Below are positions 11,301 through 23,558 of a stretch of DNA of 64,000 nt, piece by piece (the stretch's first letter is position 1; the number at the start of each line of letters is the position of its first letter). The DNA comes from Elymus sibiricus (lineage: Eukaryota; Streptophyta; Magnoliopsida; Poales; Poaceae). Location: assembly GCA_039707655.1 (NCBI GenBank), contig CM077665.1, positions 307,582,486-307,646,485 of the forward strand, given 5' to 3'. The notes beneath the pieces are model-generated. The model was not told the DNA's origin. It saw nothing but the letters and a program-made list of their open reading frames with translations, and did not search any database. Made by a program: the position numbers and the translations under genes.

Positions 11301-12685
11301 TCTCCAGAGCGTGCTTTTGGCCGGCATGGCAGGACTTTTGCGCACTCTGGCGTGCCCACTTGCATCCAGGGGTTGCAGGAGGGAGTAAACAACTTGCAAA
11401 GGGTCTTGGATACTCTGGAGTAGCCATGAGTGAGAGAGAGAAGTGAGAGAAAGGTGAAAAAGGGGCTGTCCGGAGAGGGAAAATGGGGGTTTCACCCTTG
11501 CCATCATGCTCTCTGGCACCAGAACTTTTACCTGAGGTGAGGAAGGGTGGTATGGTGTTGTGGTAAAAGTTGTGGCTCAAGGATAACAAGGGAAGGGGTT
11601 CAATCATTGAGATTTGCTTCCCACCAGAAGGTGTTTGATCAGTGTTTGGACTAGCAAATGGACTTTCTTTGCCATGAGAGTTAATAGGGTGAAAATATAT
11701 GTAAAATTAGAGTGGACCACCAAGTTTGAGATCATTTAGAGAAAGTTCACAATGTAACTTTGTAAAACCCTAGAAATCAACAGAATTATATTTCTGTAGA
11801 TCTAGGCATGCATTTCACTTCCCCCAAATTCACCACTTGGTGTGGTATCATCATTTGGGGTTTAGCACATGCCCACAAAGTTTGGGGTGAATAGGACAAA
11901 CTTCACAATGTAAAGTTGTTCAAACTTGACTCTGGACAGGAATGTTTTTGGAATATTTTGGTGAAGCAAATCAATTGGGATTGAGATGAAACTTTGCAAG
12001 ATCATCACATATAGCATGTGTGCCTTGCTGGCATTTTCCTGGAATTTATTGAGAATATTTCTTATAGAAATATTTCAAAAGCTTGATTTAAGAAGAAAGG
12101 GGTTTGGAGGGTTTTGCCCATAATTTTGAACATGACCATGTGTTGAAACTCATATATATGGAAAATATATGTCCACTGAGTTTCTGTAAATTTTCCCAAA
12201 TATTTTTAAAGCATTTAAATATTTTTTCCCTATGAAAAACCATTTCTGGCCTTAAGAAAAGGCCTTTAAATAAAATAGCAAAATAATCTTTAAAGTTAAC
12301 ATTTGGTGGTTTTGGGAAGTCTTATATATAGTAGGTTTCAAATAAAGTCTTTGTGGAAAAACGATCCACCCAATTTGAGGACTTGTAGTACAAACCTCAA
12401 TTCAGGGGTTTTTGGAAACCTAATTTGAATAAATCCTTTTTGGCCAAAATAATATTTGGTAAAAATAGTTTTGGGTACTATTCACATGGCATGATCATTG
12501 GGAAAGATGTTTGGGTCAAGGAAAATGAGTATGGAGAGGAGTAGAATCTATGAGTGCCAAACTCAATCAATCAGTCAAGCAAGCATCAATAATTCAAACA
12601 AGCTCATGCACTGAAAACGTTTTAATTGGTTCCAAAATTTATAAATCCATAGCATAGCAAAGTGATACAAACACAGGGTTTGACA
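8397..12685 (-). repeat. Tekay-N 3' LTR (4289 bp)
   Basis: It matches 18546-22837 over its whole length with few substitutions and small indels. The GC-rich part near 10300-11500 and the AT-rich flanks contain many overlapping frames on both strands, none with a recognisable domain. No host gene is visible in it. Confidence 0.95.
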
Positions 12686-12700
12686 GACCTACCCCCCTTA
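12686..12700 (-). other. Tekay-N polypurine tract
   Basis: On the minus strand this reads TAAGGGGGGTAGGTC, directly before the 3' LTR start (TGTCAAACC). This is the expected site of plus-strand DNA priming. Confidence 0.85.
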
Positions 12701-12728
12701 CAAGAATCTCGTCCCCGAGATTCCTAGG

Positions 12729-14757
12729 CTAAGCGCTAAAAAGATAAGGGAACTCAGATCTGAGATAGTCTTCATGCTCCCAGGTTGCTTCTGCTTCAGT
12801 GTGGTTGCTCCATTGGACCTTGAAATACTTGATGGTGCGGCTTCGGGTGCAACGCTCTGCTTCATCCAAAATACTGACTGGCCTCTCACGATATGTGAGG
12901 TCTGACTGAAGGTCGATGGCTTGACTGATCGATGTCCTTGTAGAAGTCGGGACGGTTGGGAACTTGAAGACACTTCCGGAGTTGTGACACGTGGAACACG
13001 TTGTGCACATCTGATAGCTCGGAAGGTAGCTCTAGCTGGTAAGCAACTTCTCCTCGTCTGTCGGTGATCTTGAAGGGGCCGATATATCTTGGTGCAAGTT
13101 TTCCCTTGACGTGGAAACGCTTGGTTCCTTTGAGAAGCGTCACATGGAGGTAAACATGGTCTCCAACACGGAAACTCATGTCCCGACGGCGGGAATCATT
13201 GTAGCTCTTTTGTCTGGTCTTGGCGGTCTTGAGATGCTCTCGAACGAGTTGAACTTGCTCTACTGCTTCGCAGAGGATGTCTGGGCCAAAGACTAGTCCT
13301 TCCCCGGTTTCCGACCAATTGAGGGGAGTACGACACTTGCGTCCATACAACACCTCAAATGGTGCCATCTGAAGACTCGACTGGTAGCTGTTGTTGTAGG
13401 AGAACTCGGCGAATGGTAAACAATCTTCCCACCTGGCTCCATATGCCAAGACACAAGCACGGAGCATATCCTCGAGTATCTGATTTACTCGTTCCGTCTG
13501 TCCACCGGTCTGGGGGAGAAACGCAGTGCTGAAGGAAAGCTTGGTTCCCAAGGCTTCCTGAAATCTATTCCAAAACCTTGAGGTGAACTGGGTGCCTCGG
13601 TCCGATACAATCTCTTTTGGAACACCATGGAGGCTCAAGATCCGGTTGATGCAGAGGTTGGCCAGTTGGTTCCCATTGTATGTGGTCTTGACGGGAATGA
13701 AGTGGGCTACCTTGGTCAGATGGTCGACGATGACCCAAATGGAATCATGTCCCTTGCTTGACCTTGGTAATCCGGTGATGAAGTTCATCCCAACTTTGTC
13801 CCACTTCCATTCAGGCACTTTGAGAGGTTGCAATAGTCCAGCGGGTCGCTGATGCTCAGCTTTGACTCTTTGGCATATGTCACACTTAACAACAAAGGTG
13901 CCTATTTCCCGCTTCATGTCATGCCACCAGAATCTTGCCTTGAGATCTTGGTACATCTTGGTTCCTCCAGGATGGATGGAATACGGAGTGTCATGAGCTT
14001 CTTGCAAGATCAAGTTCTTGAGCTCTTCTTTGTTGGGTACGCAGATACGATTCCCGAACCATACAACTCCTTGTTCATCCACCGAGAATCCTGGAGCCTT
14101 GCCTGCCTTGATCTTCCTCTTGATGCCTTCAATGCTTTTGTGTCCCTTCTGAGCTTCCTTAATATCATCCATCAAGGTAGGCTTTGCTTCGAGGTTGGCG
14201 AGGAATCCAGGCGCAACTAGTTCCAAGCCAAAGCTTTCAAGCTCTTCATACAGGGCGGGTAGCCTTTCCTTAATTATAGCATTCAGGGAACAAGCCTTCC
14301 TGCTTAGGGCATCTGCTACCACGTTAGCTTTTCCAGGGTGGTATTGAACACTGAGGTCATAGTCCTTGATCAATTCCAACCATCTTCGCTCCCTCATGTT
14401 TAATTCCTTTTGAGTGAAAATATATTTCAAACTCTTGTGGTCTGTGTATATCTCACAGCGCTTCCCCAAAAGGTAATGACGCCATGTCTTCAAGGCATGA
14501 ACTATGGCTGCCAACTCAAGATCATGAGTAGTGTAGTTCTCTTCGTGAGGACGTAGCTGTCTGGATAGATATGCTACGACTCTGCCTTCTTGCATCAGAA
14601 CACCTCCAAGCCCGGTTCTCGATGCATCACAATATATCACAAACTCCTTGTGAATATCGGGGGTGGCCAAAACTGGGGCTGTGGTCAATCTCTTCTTGAG
14701 CTCTTGGAAGCTTTCTTCGCACTTTGGCGTCCATTCGAACTTCTTGTCCTTCTTCAA
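12729..14757 (-). pseudogene. Tekay-N RNase H, integrase and chromodomain (broken)
   Basis: The main frame 12886-14757 (623 aa) starts just after a TAG that ends the RT frame. Features in order: RNase H ([48 protein letters not shown]), a zinc-binding integrase N-terminus ending [16 protein letters not shown], the integrase core, then the GPY/F-like region ([14 protein letters not shown]). The first integrase catalytic aspartate is asparagine ([10 protein letters not shown]; codon 13783-13785), while IVSDRGTQF and GGQTERVNQ keep the other two acidic residues. A frameshift near 12940 moves the chromodomain (FKVQWSNHTEAEATWEHEDYL) into the frame 12729-13010. This product would insert cDNA and, through the chromodomain, steer it to chromatin; this copy is inactive. 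Confidence 0.93.
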
Positions 14758-14760
14758 AAG

Positions 14761-16101
14761 CTAGGTCATAGGTCGGGCAATGCTCGAGAATCCTTCGACG
14801 AACTTGCGATAATATCCCGCAAGTCCGAGGAAGCTTCTCACTTCCTTGACATTGGTTGGGGATTGCCATTCTATCACGGCTTCAATCTTGGCAGGATCCA
14901 CTGACAATCCTTCTGCAGTCAACACATGACCCAATAATCCAACTTCATGCAGCCAGAATTCACACTTGCTGAACTTGGCATAAAGCTGGTTCTCTCGAAG
15001 CTTGTCTAGGACCAATCTCAAGTGTTGCTCATGCTCTTCTTCAGACTTGGAGAAGACGAGTATGTCATCAATGAAGACGACAACAAACTTGTCCAAGTAC
15101 TCCATGAAAACTTTGTTCATGAGGTACATGAAGTAGGCTGGGGCATTGGTTAGCCCAAATGACATGACCGTGTATTCATACATGCCATAACAGGTTACAA
15201 ATGCCGTCTTCGGAATGTCTTGGGGCCTGATCTTCAGCTGATAGTACCCAGACCTGAGGTCGATCTTTGAAAACACCTTAGCTCCATTTAGCTGATCGAA
15301 CAAGTCTTCAATCTTGGGGAGTGGGTACTTGTTCTTTATTGTGACCTCATTGAGGGAACGGTAATCGACACAGAGTCGGATAGTTCCATCCCTCTTTGAC
15401 ACAAATAGAACAGGTGATCCCCAAGGAGAGGCACTAGGGCGAATGAATCCTTTTCTGAGCTGCTCTGCCAGTTGCTTCTTCAACTCAGCCAACTCTTCGG
15501 ACCCCATCCTATAGGGCTTCTTATAGATGGGTCCTGCTCCGGGCATTAGCTCAATGATGAACTCAATGTCGCGGTCAGGAGGCATTCTGGGTAGCTCGGC
15601 AGGAAATACATCCGGGTATTCACATACCACTGGCACTTGATCCAACTCAATTCCCGACAGCCAGTTAGCCTGCGGGGCTTGAGCGGAGGCAGGGTTGGGA
15701 ACATACTTGACTTCCACTCCTTGGCTATTGGTTATGGTAACGATCCTCTTGGCACAGTCCAAGTAGCCTTGGTTCTTGGTCAACCAATTCATGCCAAGGA
15801 TGACGTCCAAGCCTGGTGAATCCAGAACTATGAGGTCTGCTAGGAAGTCTACCCCGTTGATGATAATCTCAACTCCTTTACATCCTATCTTGGACTTCAA
15901 AACCGAACCCGGGGTTTGTATCAACATATGACTACCCAGGGGTGTAGGCTTCATACCACTCTCTAGTGCAAACTTTTGAGTGACAAAAGAATGCGAAGCT
16001 CCACAATCAAACAATACGGTTGCTGGGGTTGAGTTGACGAGGAACGTACCCAGTATGACGTCCGGGTCTTCATGGGCTTCCTCAGCGGTGACGTGATTCA
16101 C
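14761..16101 (-). pseudogene. Tekay-N protease and reverse transcriptase (ends at TAG)
   Basis: The 446-aa open frame continues gag. Protease: [12 protein letters not shown] at about residues 29-40 (DCGA in place of DSGA) and [44 protein letters not shown], the [21 protein letters not shown] region and the catalytic FIDDILVFS (F-I-D-D form). The frame ends at a TAG at 14761-14763 between ARPMT and LLKKDKK, where the polyprotein would normally read through into RNase H. The apparent Met start is internal to the polyprotein. Confidence 0.93.
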
Positions 16102-17133
16102 ATGACCGTTGCCATTGTTGGGCTAGTTGCGGGGAGCTGGGTTCCTTGGTGGTGCTCCACGGCCTTGACCTTGGTTGGGCGCATTGGGGCGCGGTGCATC
16201 TGGCTTCTTGTTGGGGCACTACTTAGAGATGTGTCCAGGTTGACCACACCCAAAGCAAGTGACCTGACCATAGTTGTTATTGTTGTTGTTGTTCCTGCCA
16301 CCGTTGTTGTTGTTGGGGTTGTTGTAGGCTGGCCTGGGATTGGCATATTGCTGAAGCTGGTAGCTCGGACGAAGTGCAGGAGGTCTAGCCTGCTGCGGCT
16401 GATAGGTTGGCTTGGCTGGGGCTGCCTGCCAGGGGCGAGGCTTTTGGTTGCTGGAACTACCCTTGCTGATCATCTTGCGCTTGCGTGTGTCGTCCATGGC
16501 CTGACGCTTGTCTTCAAGCATGAGGGCCTTGTTCACCAGGTCGAAGAAGGTCCGACAATCGCAGACGATGAGTTGGTACTGCAGGGTCTGCTGGAGTCCT
16601 TCCATGAAGCGTTCCATCTTAGCAGCCTCCGTGTTGACATCTTCAGGCGCATACCTTGACAGCAGGTTGAACTTCTGCATGTACTCCTTGACAGAGCCAC
16701 TTCCTTGCTTCAGCACTCGGAATTCTCTCTTCTTGATAGCCATGATCCTAGAAGGAATGTGGGCGCTGCGGAATCCTTCCTTGAAGTTATCCCATGTGAT
16801 CACACGATCGCCTTGCATGACCTTGAATCCATCCCACCAAGCTCTGGCGGTACCTCCGAGGCAGTGAGAGGCATACATCACCTTCTCACGATCCTCATTG
16901 CAATTGACCAATGCAAGGAGGTCCTCGATGGTGCGGATCCAGTCATCGGCATCCAGTGGTTAAACAGTCTCGGTGAAGGTTGGGGGCGAATTCCTCATGA
17001 ACTCAGACAGAGTGGAACGGCCATTGCCGTTCCTGCCTTGCTGCTGGTTGTTCACAAGGACTTGGGCCATCTGCTGAATAGTAGCAGTGTTAGCTTGGCA
17101 TTCCTCCGGGAGGACTTGGAGAAACTGAGCCAT
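16102..17133 (-). pseudogene. Tekay-N gag with zinc knuckle (broken)
   Basis: The likely start is the Met at 17133 (MAQFLQVLPEECQ) after a proline run. A TAA near 16962 interrupts the N-terminal part, just before DDWIRTIEDLLAL. The 230-aa frame 16219-16911 carries the gag core (GGTARAWWDGF, FKEGFRSAHIPSRIM, KEYMQKFNLLSRYAPEDV), an asparagine-rich linker and the CCHC knuckle CFGCGQPGHISK. A TAG lies inside the knuckle, between K and the last cysteine. Gag would form the particle and bind RNA; this copy cannot make a full protein. Confidence 0.9.
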
Positions 17134-17596
17134 GGTCATGTTCTCCGGTGGAGGTGGCGGCGGGGGAATGTCGCCTTGTGGCTGCTCCGGGTGATCTCCC
17201 GCGTGAGCAGCCCCACCAGCTCCCTGTTGCTGGCTGGAGTTGCCGGCTTAGGGTTGGTGTAGAAGCTGTTGCGGGTTGCATTCACCATCCTGTTTGGAGC
17301 TGCCAGGTCAAATAACTGGGATAGACGAGAGGAAAAGCAATACTGGAAAGAAGCGCGCCTAAGGGGGTTGGTATAGTGCAAGTGTAGAAAGACAAGGGTC
17401 GAAAGACCAACACATATATTAAGATAAGATAGACGATGGAGTCGCTTACATGTTGCCTAAGGCAAAAGCGCAACTTGCATCGGAACACAAACAACAAAAG
17501 CAAACAACAAGCACAAATGGTTTCATATGAACCATTACACGGACTCGACTTCGCATGAGGGGTACATGACTGATCCTACCCTAGGGGTTCTCGGAC

Positions 17597-18367
17597 TCAG
17601 GTGGTGGAGTGCTCGGTCTCGTAGTCACGCTCCTCTGGATCTTCCTCCTGATCGTCCTCCATACGTGCATCATCTCCGGTCGAAGGGATCGGAGAACGAG
17701 GAGGTCCATCCCGACGACGCTTCGTCGGTGGGTCAGTGCAGAGCTCACGGTACTCCTTCGCACTCATGCGACGACGACATGTGGGTGCATCTCTAGCTTT
17801 GGGTACTCCTCCTCGGTAAGCGACAGCTGGTCGTCCCTCGGGGGCTCCATCCTTCTTGATCCTGTCTGGCTTCGTCTTGGCTTGACGGAGTAGCTCTCGG
17901 GTGTGGTGAAGTTCCTCGCGGAGCTTCACGGACTCCTTAATCAGGTTGTGAGCCAGACTGTCGGCGGAGAGACTGAAGTAGGTCTGGAACCTGAGTGGTG
18001 TGCCATCCTCCTTGGATGGAATCAACGTCCAACTCTCGCCAAGATCATCCTTCCTGAAAGGTAGGTAGCGAGTAGCTGGCTCGTCAGCCATCTCTGGAAT
18101 GATGTCTCGAAGGTGTAGGAGTGCCTTGCATGCAGCTGTCTCGACTGCGAGTGCCAGGGTCTCCATCTGTGGTCCTTCAAAGAACCAATTGGTCGGGGAG
18201 TCATTTGCCTTCACGACCACATCAACGTGGTACTCCTTCGTGACGGCATCAACCCAGTGCTCGTGGTAGAGGAAAACGGGTGGTTGGCGATACTGGCACT
18301 TCCCCAGGCTATCCTCAAGGAGTAGGGGAAAGCCGAATGCTAGGAGGGCTTCGGGTACGACGGTCAT
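17597..18367 (-). CDS. Pre-gag accessory ORF with dsRBD-like pattern (Tekay-N)
   Basis: The intact 256-aa frame is in sense orientation between the primer site (about 160 bases upstream) and gag (about 460 bases downstream). No named family is recognised. Residues 11-95 show a helix (FGFPLLLEDSLGKCQYR), strands ending YHVDVVVKA, then GPQMETLALAVETAACKALLHL, which resembles the last strand and helix of a double-stranded-RNA-binding domain. A coiled-coil-like segment (LREELHHTRELLRQA) and a basic then acidic tail follow (KRRRDG, EEDPEE). It aligns with almost no gaps to the ORF at 25864-26622 in element H (GFP-LL-D-L, YR-P, EL-TR-L-A). The lysines that contact RNA in canonical domains are not obvious. 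The function is unknown. Confidence 0.75.
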   Translation of the reverse strand: MTVVPEALLAFGFPLLLEDSLGKCQYRQPPVFLYHEHWVDAVTKEYHVDVVVKANDSPTNWFFEGPQMETLALAVETAACKALLHLRDIIPEMADEPATRYLPFRKDDLGESWTLIPSKEDGTPLRFQTYFSLSADSLAHNLIKESVKLREELHHTRELLRQAKTKPDRIKKDGAPEGRPAVAYRGGVPKARDAPTCRRRMSAKEYRELCTDPPTKRRRDGPPRSPIPSTGDDARMEDDQEEDPEERDYETEHSTT

Positions 18368-18527
18368 CTACAAAGGTTTGAAGGGAGGAGAGTCAGTATA
18401 GTGCTGTGTGAAGAATAGAAGAGGTAATAAGTGCAGAATCTCCTAAGTATAGGTGCTAGGTGTTGATTTGAAAACAGTTTTATCCTAACTGACGTCCATG
18501 CTAACTAAGGGCTTCCTACAGTCAGGA

Positions 18528-18541
18528 TGGCTCTGATACCA
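18528..18541 (-). other. Tekay-N primer binding site (tRNA-Met type)
   Basis: On the minus strand TGGTATCAGAGCCA begins five bases beyond the 5' LTR, after the spacer GAGC. It complements the 3' end of initiator tRNA-Met. It is a primer site, not a tRNA gene. Confidence 0.95.
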
Positions 18542-18545
18542 GCTC

Positions 18546-21500
18546 TGTGGGGACCCCGCCTCATAAGTCGTGATCACCGTATGCACGTGTACAGTGATCC
18601 TAGAGATCAATGCTCACTGAACACACATAAGCTGAATAACAAGAGTCTTACATCCACATTTAGCGTCATACACAAATAAAGACCATGAAGGTCATGTCTT
18701 ACATAGGTAGGGCCATGAGAGGCCAAATAACAACATAACTAGCAGCGGAAATCTTGATCGGAAGCGTGAACCCATGCCATCTGCCTTAAACCTGCAGGCA
18801 TTCTGACTGGGAAGCGTCCTAGTTCGCATGTTCATCACCAACGAACTCTTCGCCATATTCCTGCTCTTCCATGCTTGGCCAATTAAATAACCAGTGGCAA
18901 GCCAATGAGTACTTTTGAATGTACTCGCAAGCAACCCAAGTTTTGGAACAAGGCAATAACAATGCATGATATAGCACTAAGTAGGTAAGTTTTTGCGGAA
19001 AGCTAATTTTGAGTGCAATGACATGATCAAGATAACTAGTAATGGCATGCATCATGAGGATACAAGTATCCGCACAAACAGGTTACCGATATCAATATAA
19101 TCAAGGTCTGAACGTCTCATGTTCAATCATCATGTCAAGTCATCTGACTTAACTCAAGTACCATCTTTATCACCATCACACACACACACCAAGTTTAGTA
19201 AACATTGGACGTAGCACAAGAGCGGTCATCCAACTGTCCTTGACCGTGGACACGGCTATTCAAATAGTTTTACACTCCGCAGAGGTTGCACACTTTACCC
19301 ACAAGACTCGGGAAACTTCCGTGTCATCCATGACTCGCGGTATATTTCATACCCGAGGTAAGCACCCGAACAATGCCTTTCCCCTAGCGATACTGACAAA
19401 GAGTCCACTCGTTGGTGCCATCCCTCATGATATACATCACACGTATCATCCATGAGGGCACGCAACGGTGTGCCCGGTGCCTGTAAAGACAGCGCATGGT
19501 CGCCCTACCAGGCATGACCCCGTATCGAGAGTGACCTCGTCACTCCCGTCACTAGTAATGCGGGCTCTATGCTAGTACCCACCAAGGTAATCAACAAAGC
19601 CCCGTCCCATAAGGGATATCGTGGTTGTACATGTAAGGTTGGAATAACAGTCGCAACTTACACCAATCCGTTTTCGAAAACCACACACACTCACTTGCTC
19701 CGGTACACCACTTCTTTATCAAGTGGCTACCTAGCTCATCAACATCTCCCTCGGGCATTAGTGGCACCCGACGGGGTTTTCGAAAAGTCTTTGAAATCAT
19801 TTTGTTTCCATCACCATGCATATTCCCGATCCCACTTGCGTAGCATCTACTAAGCATCCTATCTACTCCCACCCACACAACCCTCATAAGTATGGTAGGG
19901 TCATGCACGACGCAAGTATCAACGGAAAAGTATCGGAGGCATCCCACCGAAGTGGTCACCACATCAACATGATCATCCTCACGGAAACAAGTGCTATATG
20001 ACATGCAAATAAAGGGGTTCATAGTCATGGTCAAAGGGCTGCTTGCCTGGCTCAACAATGTCTTCGGGGTCTTCAAAATCTTCGGGTCCAACTCCCTTGT
20101 CAACAGTGCAATCTATCGTCGCGATAAATAACGGTAATAATAAGAATCATCACAAAAACAGAGCACAAATCTTACTTATAAAATGTTTCCCTACTCTGAT
20201 AAATACTACAAACTATATTAAAAATATTTGCCTAAGGTTTTGTTGTGAAAAACATTTTGAAAACTATTTAAACAGAGTCTAAAAATAATCAAAACTAGCC
20301 TTTAAATAAAACTAGTACAGAAAATGTTTTCAATTTTTTTCACAAATGGCACTAATAAATACTACACAATATTGCAGGAATTTAGGTGGAAGAATTATTG
20401 GAATTGGAGTTTTATTTAATCCCCTGGAAATTTTAGAAAACAGAACAGAAAAAGAAAAAGAAAAGGGCTCTGTGCCCTGGGCCAGATTCGGCCAGCAGCT
20501 GGGCCGGCCCAGCCAGCTAGCCAGTGGGTGGCCCAGGCGGCTCAGCGCCCCCGCGCGCGTCAGGTTTCAGACCTGACGGGCGGTGCCCGTTGGCCAGAGA
20601 GAGGGGAGGCGCGGGAGAGAGGTGAGAGGATGACATGTGGGCCCCACCCTGCGGTCGTCTCCTACCTCTCGATAGAGGAGGGGGAGAGCTCACCGGTGTC
20701 AGCTTCGTCCACGGCGAGGGTTGGCGACGACGGGAATGAGCTCGGGAGGCAGTCTCCGTTCAGGAGGTGGTCGAGCGAGTGGCTGGGGTGGCCGGAGTCA
20801 CCGGCGGCGAGGAGGCCGCGGCGGAGAGGGCTCGGGCGTGCTCCTACTCCTTGTTTCCTGCAGCAATTTATAGGGGAGAGGTGGGGGAATGCATCAGAGG
20901 AGTGAGGGGAGCTCTTAGGGAACGAGAAGAGGACCGGAGGGGGCCTGTACCCGGAGATCCCCGGCGAGCCGAAGCGGCGGAGCTCGAGTTCGATCTCGGG
21001 CTCAGGTGCTCGGGAGCTTAAGTGGGGGTACGGGGCGATCGATTGGATGGAAGAGGGAGCCAGAGGAGAGGAGAGGGGCTCGGGGGAGGCCCTTAAAGAG
21101 GCCGGGTGCAGTGCACCGTGGTCCCGTGCGCCGGCGAAGTTGTGGCCGTTGCCAGAGGCCACGGGCGCTTGCTAGGATATGTCTAGGGCGTCCCTGGGCT
21201 TGGCTTTGAGCCTAAGGAAGGGAGGGGCGGAGAGAGAAGGCGTCAGGAGCGCGCGCGTGCGAGCTCACGCATTGCCCGGCTCGGGCAGCGTCGGGCGCGC
21301 GCCGGGGAGAGCCGTTGGAGAGGGAGAGAGGAGGGGGACAAAGGCGTGGCGTGTTGCGGACGTCGAGGGGCCTCGACTGGCGCGCGGGGGAAGCTCGAGG
21401 TGGCCGGGCATGGGCAGGAGAGGGAGGTCAACCCTCTGCCCGTCCTGTAGCGCGCTCCAGAGCGTGCTTTTGGCCAGCATGGCAGGACTTTTGCGCACTC

Positions 21501-22837
21501 TGGCGTGCCCACTTGCGTCCAGGGGTTGCAGGAGGGAGTAAACAACTTGCAAAGGGTCTTGGATACTCTGGAGTAGCCATGAGTGAGAGAGAGAAGTGAG
21601 AGAAAGGTGAAAAAGGGGCTGTCCAGAGAGGGAAAATGGGGGTTTCACCCTTGCCATCATGCTCTCTGGCGCCAGGACTTTTACCAGAGGTGAGGAAGGG
21701 TGGTATGGTGTTGTGGTAAAAGTTGTGGCTCAAGGAGAACAAGGGAAGGGGTTCAATCATTGAGATTTGCTTCCCACCAGAAGGTGTTTGATCAGTGTTT
21801 GGACTAGCAAATGGACTTTCTTTGCCATGAGAGTTAACAGGGTGAAAATATAGGTAAAATTAGAGTGGACCACCAAGTTTGAGATCATTTAGAGAAAGTT
21901 CACAATGTAACTTTGTAAAACCCTAGAAATCAACAGAATCAGATTTCTGTAGATCTAGGCATGCATTTCACTTCCCCCAAATCCACCACTTGGTGTGGTA
22001 TCATCATTTGGGGTTTAGCACATGCCCACAAAGTTTGGGGTGAATAGGACAAACTTCACAATGTAAAGTTGTTCAAACTTGACTCGGGACAGGAATGATT
22101 TGGAATATTTTTGTGAAGCAAATCAATTGGGATTGATATGAAACTTTGCAAGATCATCACATATAGCATGTGTGCCTTGCTAGAATTTTCCTGGAATTTA
22201 TTGAGAATATTTCTTATAGAAATGTTTCAAAAGCTTGATTTAAGAAGAAAGGGGCTTGGAGGGTTTTGCCCATAATTTTGAACATGACCATGTGTTGAAA
22301 CTCATATATATGGAAAATATATGTCCACTGAGTTTCTGTAAATTTTCCCAAATATTTTTAAAGCATTTAAATAATTTTTCCCTATGAAAAACCATTTCTG
22401 GCCTTAAGAAAAGGCCTTTAAATAAAATAGCAAAATAATCTTTAAAATTAACATTTGGTGGTTTTGGGAAGTCTTATATATAGTAGGTTTCAAATAAAGT
22501 CTTTGTGGAAAAAGGATCCACCCAATTTGAGGACTTGTAGTACAAACCTCAATTCAGGGGGTTTTGGAAACCTAATTTGAATAAATCCTTTTTGGCCAAA
22601 ATAATATTTGGTAAAAATAGTTTTGGGTACTATTCACATGGCATGATCATTGGGCAAGATGTTTGGGTCATGGAAAATGAGTATGGAGAGGAGTAGAATC
22701 TATGAGTGCCAAACACAATCAATCAGTCAAGCAAGCATCAATAATTCAAACAAGCTCATGCACTGAAAAAGTTTTAATTGGCTCCAAATTTTATAAACCC
22801 ATAGCATAGCAAAGTGATACAAACACAGGGTGTGACA
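18546..22837 (-). repeat. Tekay-N 5' LTR (4292 bp)
   Basis: This is the partner of 8397-12685. On the minus strand it begins TGTCACACCCTGTG and ends GGTCCCCACA. It contains no recognisable gene; overlapping GC-rich frames near 20500-21760 mirror those of the other LTR. Confidence 0.95.
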
Positions 22838-22842
22838 CAGGC

Positions 22843-23544
22843 ATCTGTGGATTCGGTCAGCCATGGTTTGTTTATGGATGGTGGATAGGAGTAAACTTTA
22901 CTATTATGTTTGGGAACCGCCAATAATGAGTTTAGCATGGAAGATATTGGAAACCTTTGTCGTAACGTTGACAAGAAAAGTGCACCGCCCAAAAACTATA
23001 TTTCAATCCTGTTTTAAAACTTGAGCTATGGCACTTCTGCAAATCAATGCTTCCCTCTACGAAGGGCCTATCTATTTATTTTTATGTTGAGTCATCACCC
23101 TCTTGCTAATAGCTCTGGACCGGAGAGCACTATTGTCATTCTTATGCATTGAGTCTAGTTAATGTTGGATGTGAGCATGATTGGATCTTTTCTACCCTGA
23201 ATTATAATGTTCACTCGCTGCTTGAACCTCAGAGGTGCTCTGCATTTATGTTTTGCGGTCTCAGAAAGGGCTAGCGAAATACCATGTCACCATATTATAT
23301 CATGATTGTTTTTATAAATTGTTGGCATGTGAGATATCTTATTATTAGTTGCTAGTTTGTTATATTTTGCCATGAGTTAATATGATGTTTAGTTGTTATC
23401 ATGGATGTGGTTATTTAAAATTTATGCTGAAAACTTGAGCACTAGCTAAGCATGTGTATAACGACGAGAACAAAAGAGTTTGTAAAAGTTTTCTTTATCA
23501 CTTTCGGTTTGTCAACTGAATTGCTTAAGGACAAGCAATGAGTT
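22843..23544 (+). other. Athila-A non-coding 3' region, right part
   Basis: This continues 6953-8396 after the Tekay-N insertion. It reads GGGAACCGCC then GCACCGCCC and ends in a region conserved with Athila-B (60800-61500) and, more weakly, with the Sabrina-type element (56820-57000). No gene is seen. Confidence 0.75.
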
Positions 23545-23557
23545 AAGCTTGGGGGAG
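23545..23557 (+). other. Athila-A polypurine tract
   Basis: AAGCTTGGGGGAG lies one base before the 3' LTR start TGATACG. The identical 13-mer also occurs at 3304-3316 and 7026-7038 inside this element. Confidence 0.9.
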
Positions 23558-23558
23558 T

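Larger units (their letters stand above)
8397..22837 (-). mobile_element. Tekay-N: chromovirus with 4.29-kb LTRs nested in Athila-A
   Basis: LTRs at 8397-12685 and 18546-22837 read TGTGGGGACC to TTTGACA or GTGTGACA on the plus strand. The 5-bp TSD is caggc on both sides (8392-8396 and 22838-22842), and Athila-B shows the uninterrupted site near 60800. Genes run on the minus strand: primer site (18528-18541), pre-gag ORF, gag, protease-RT, RNase H-integrase-chromodomain, polypurine tract (12686-12700). The LTRs are very similar by eye, so this is one of the younger insertions, yet gag and pol carry stops. Del/Tekay placement rests on the chromodomain, tRNA-Met primer site and LTR size. Confidence 0.93.

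Noticed and set aside
10283..11607. Many overlapping GC-rich frames on both strands (also 20528-21760)
   Set aside because: They lie inside the Tekay-N LTRs, recur in both LTR copies, overlap in antisense and show no domain. High GC alone removes stops.
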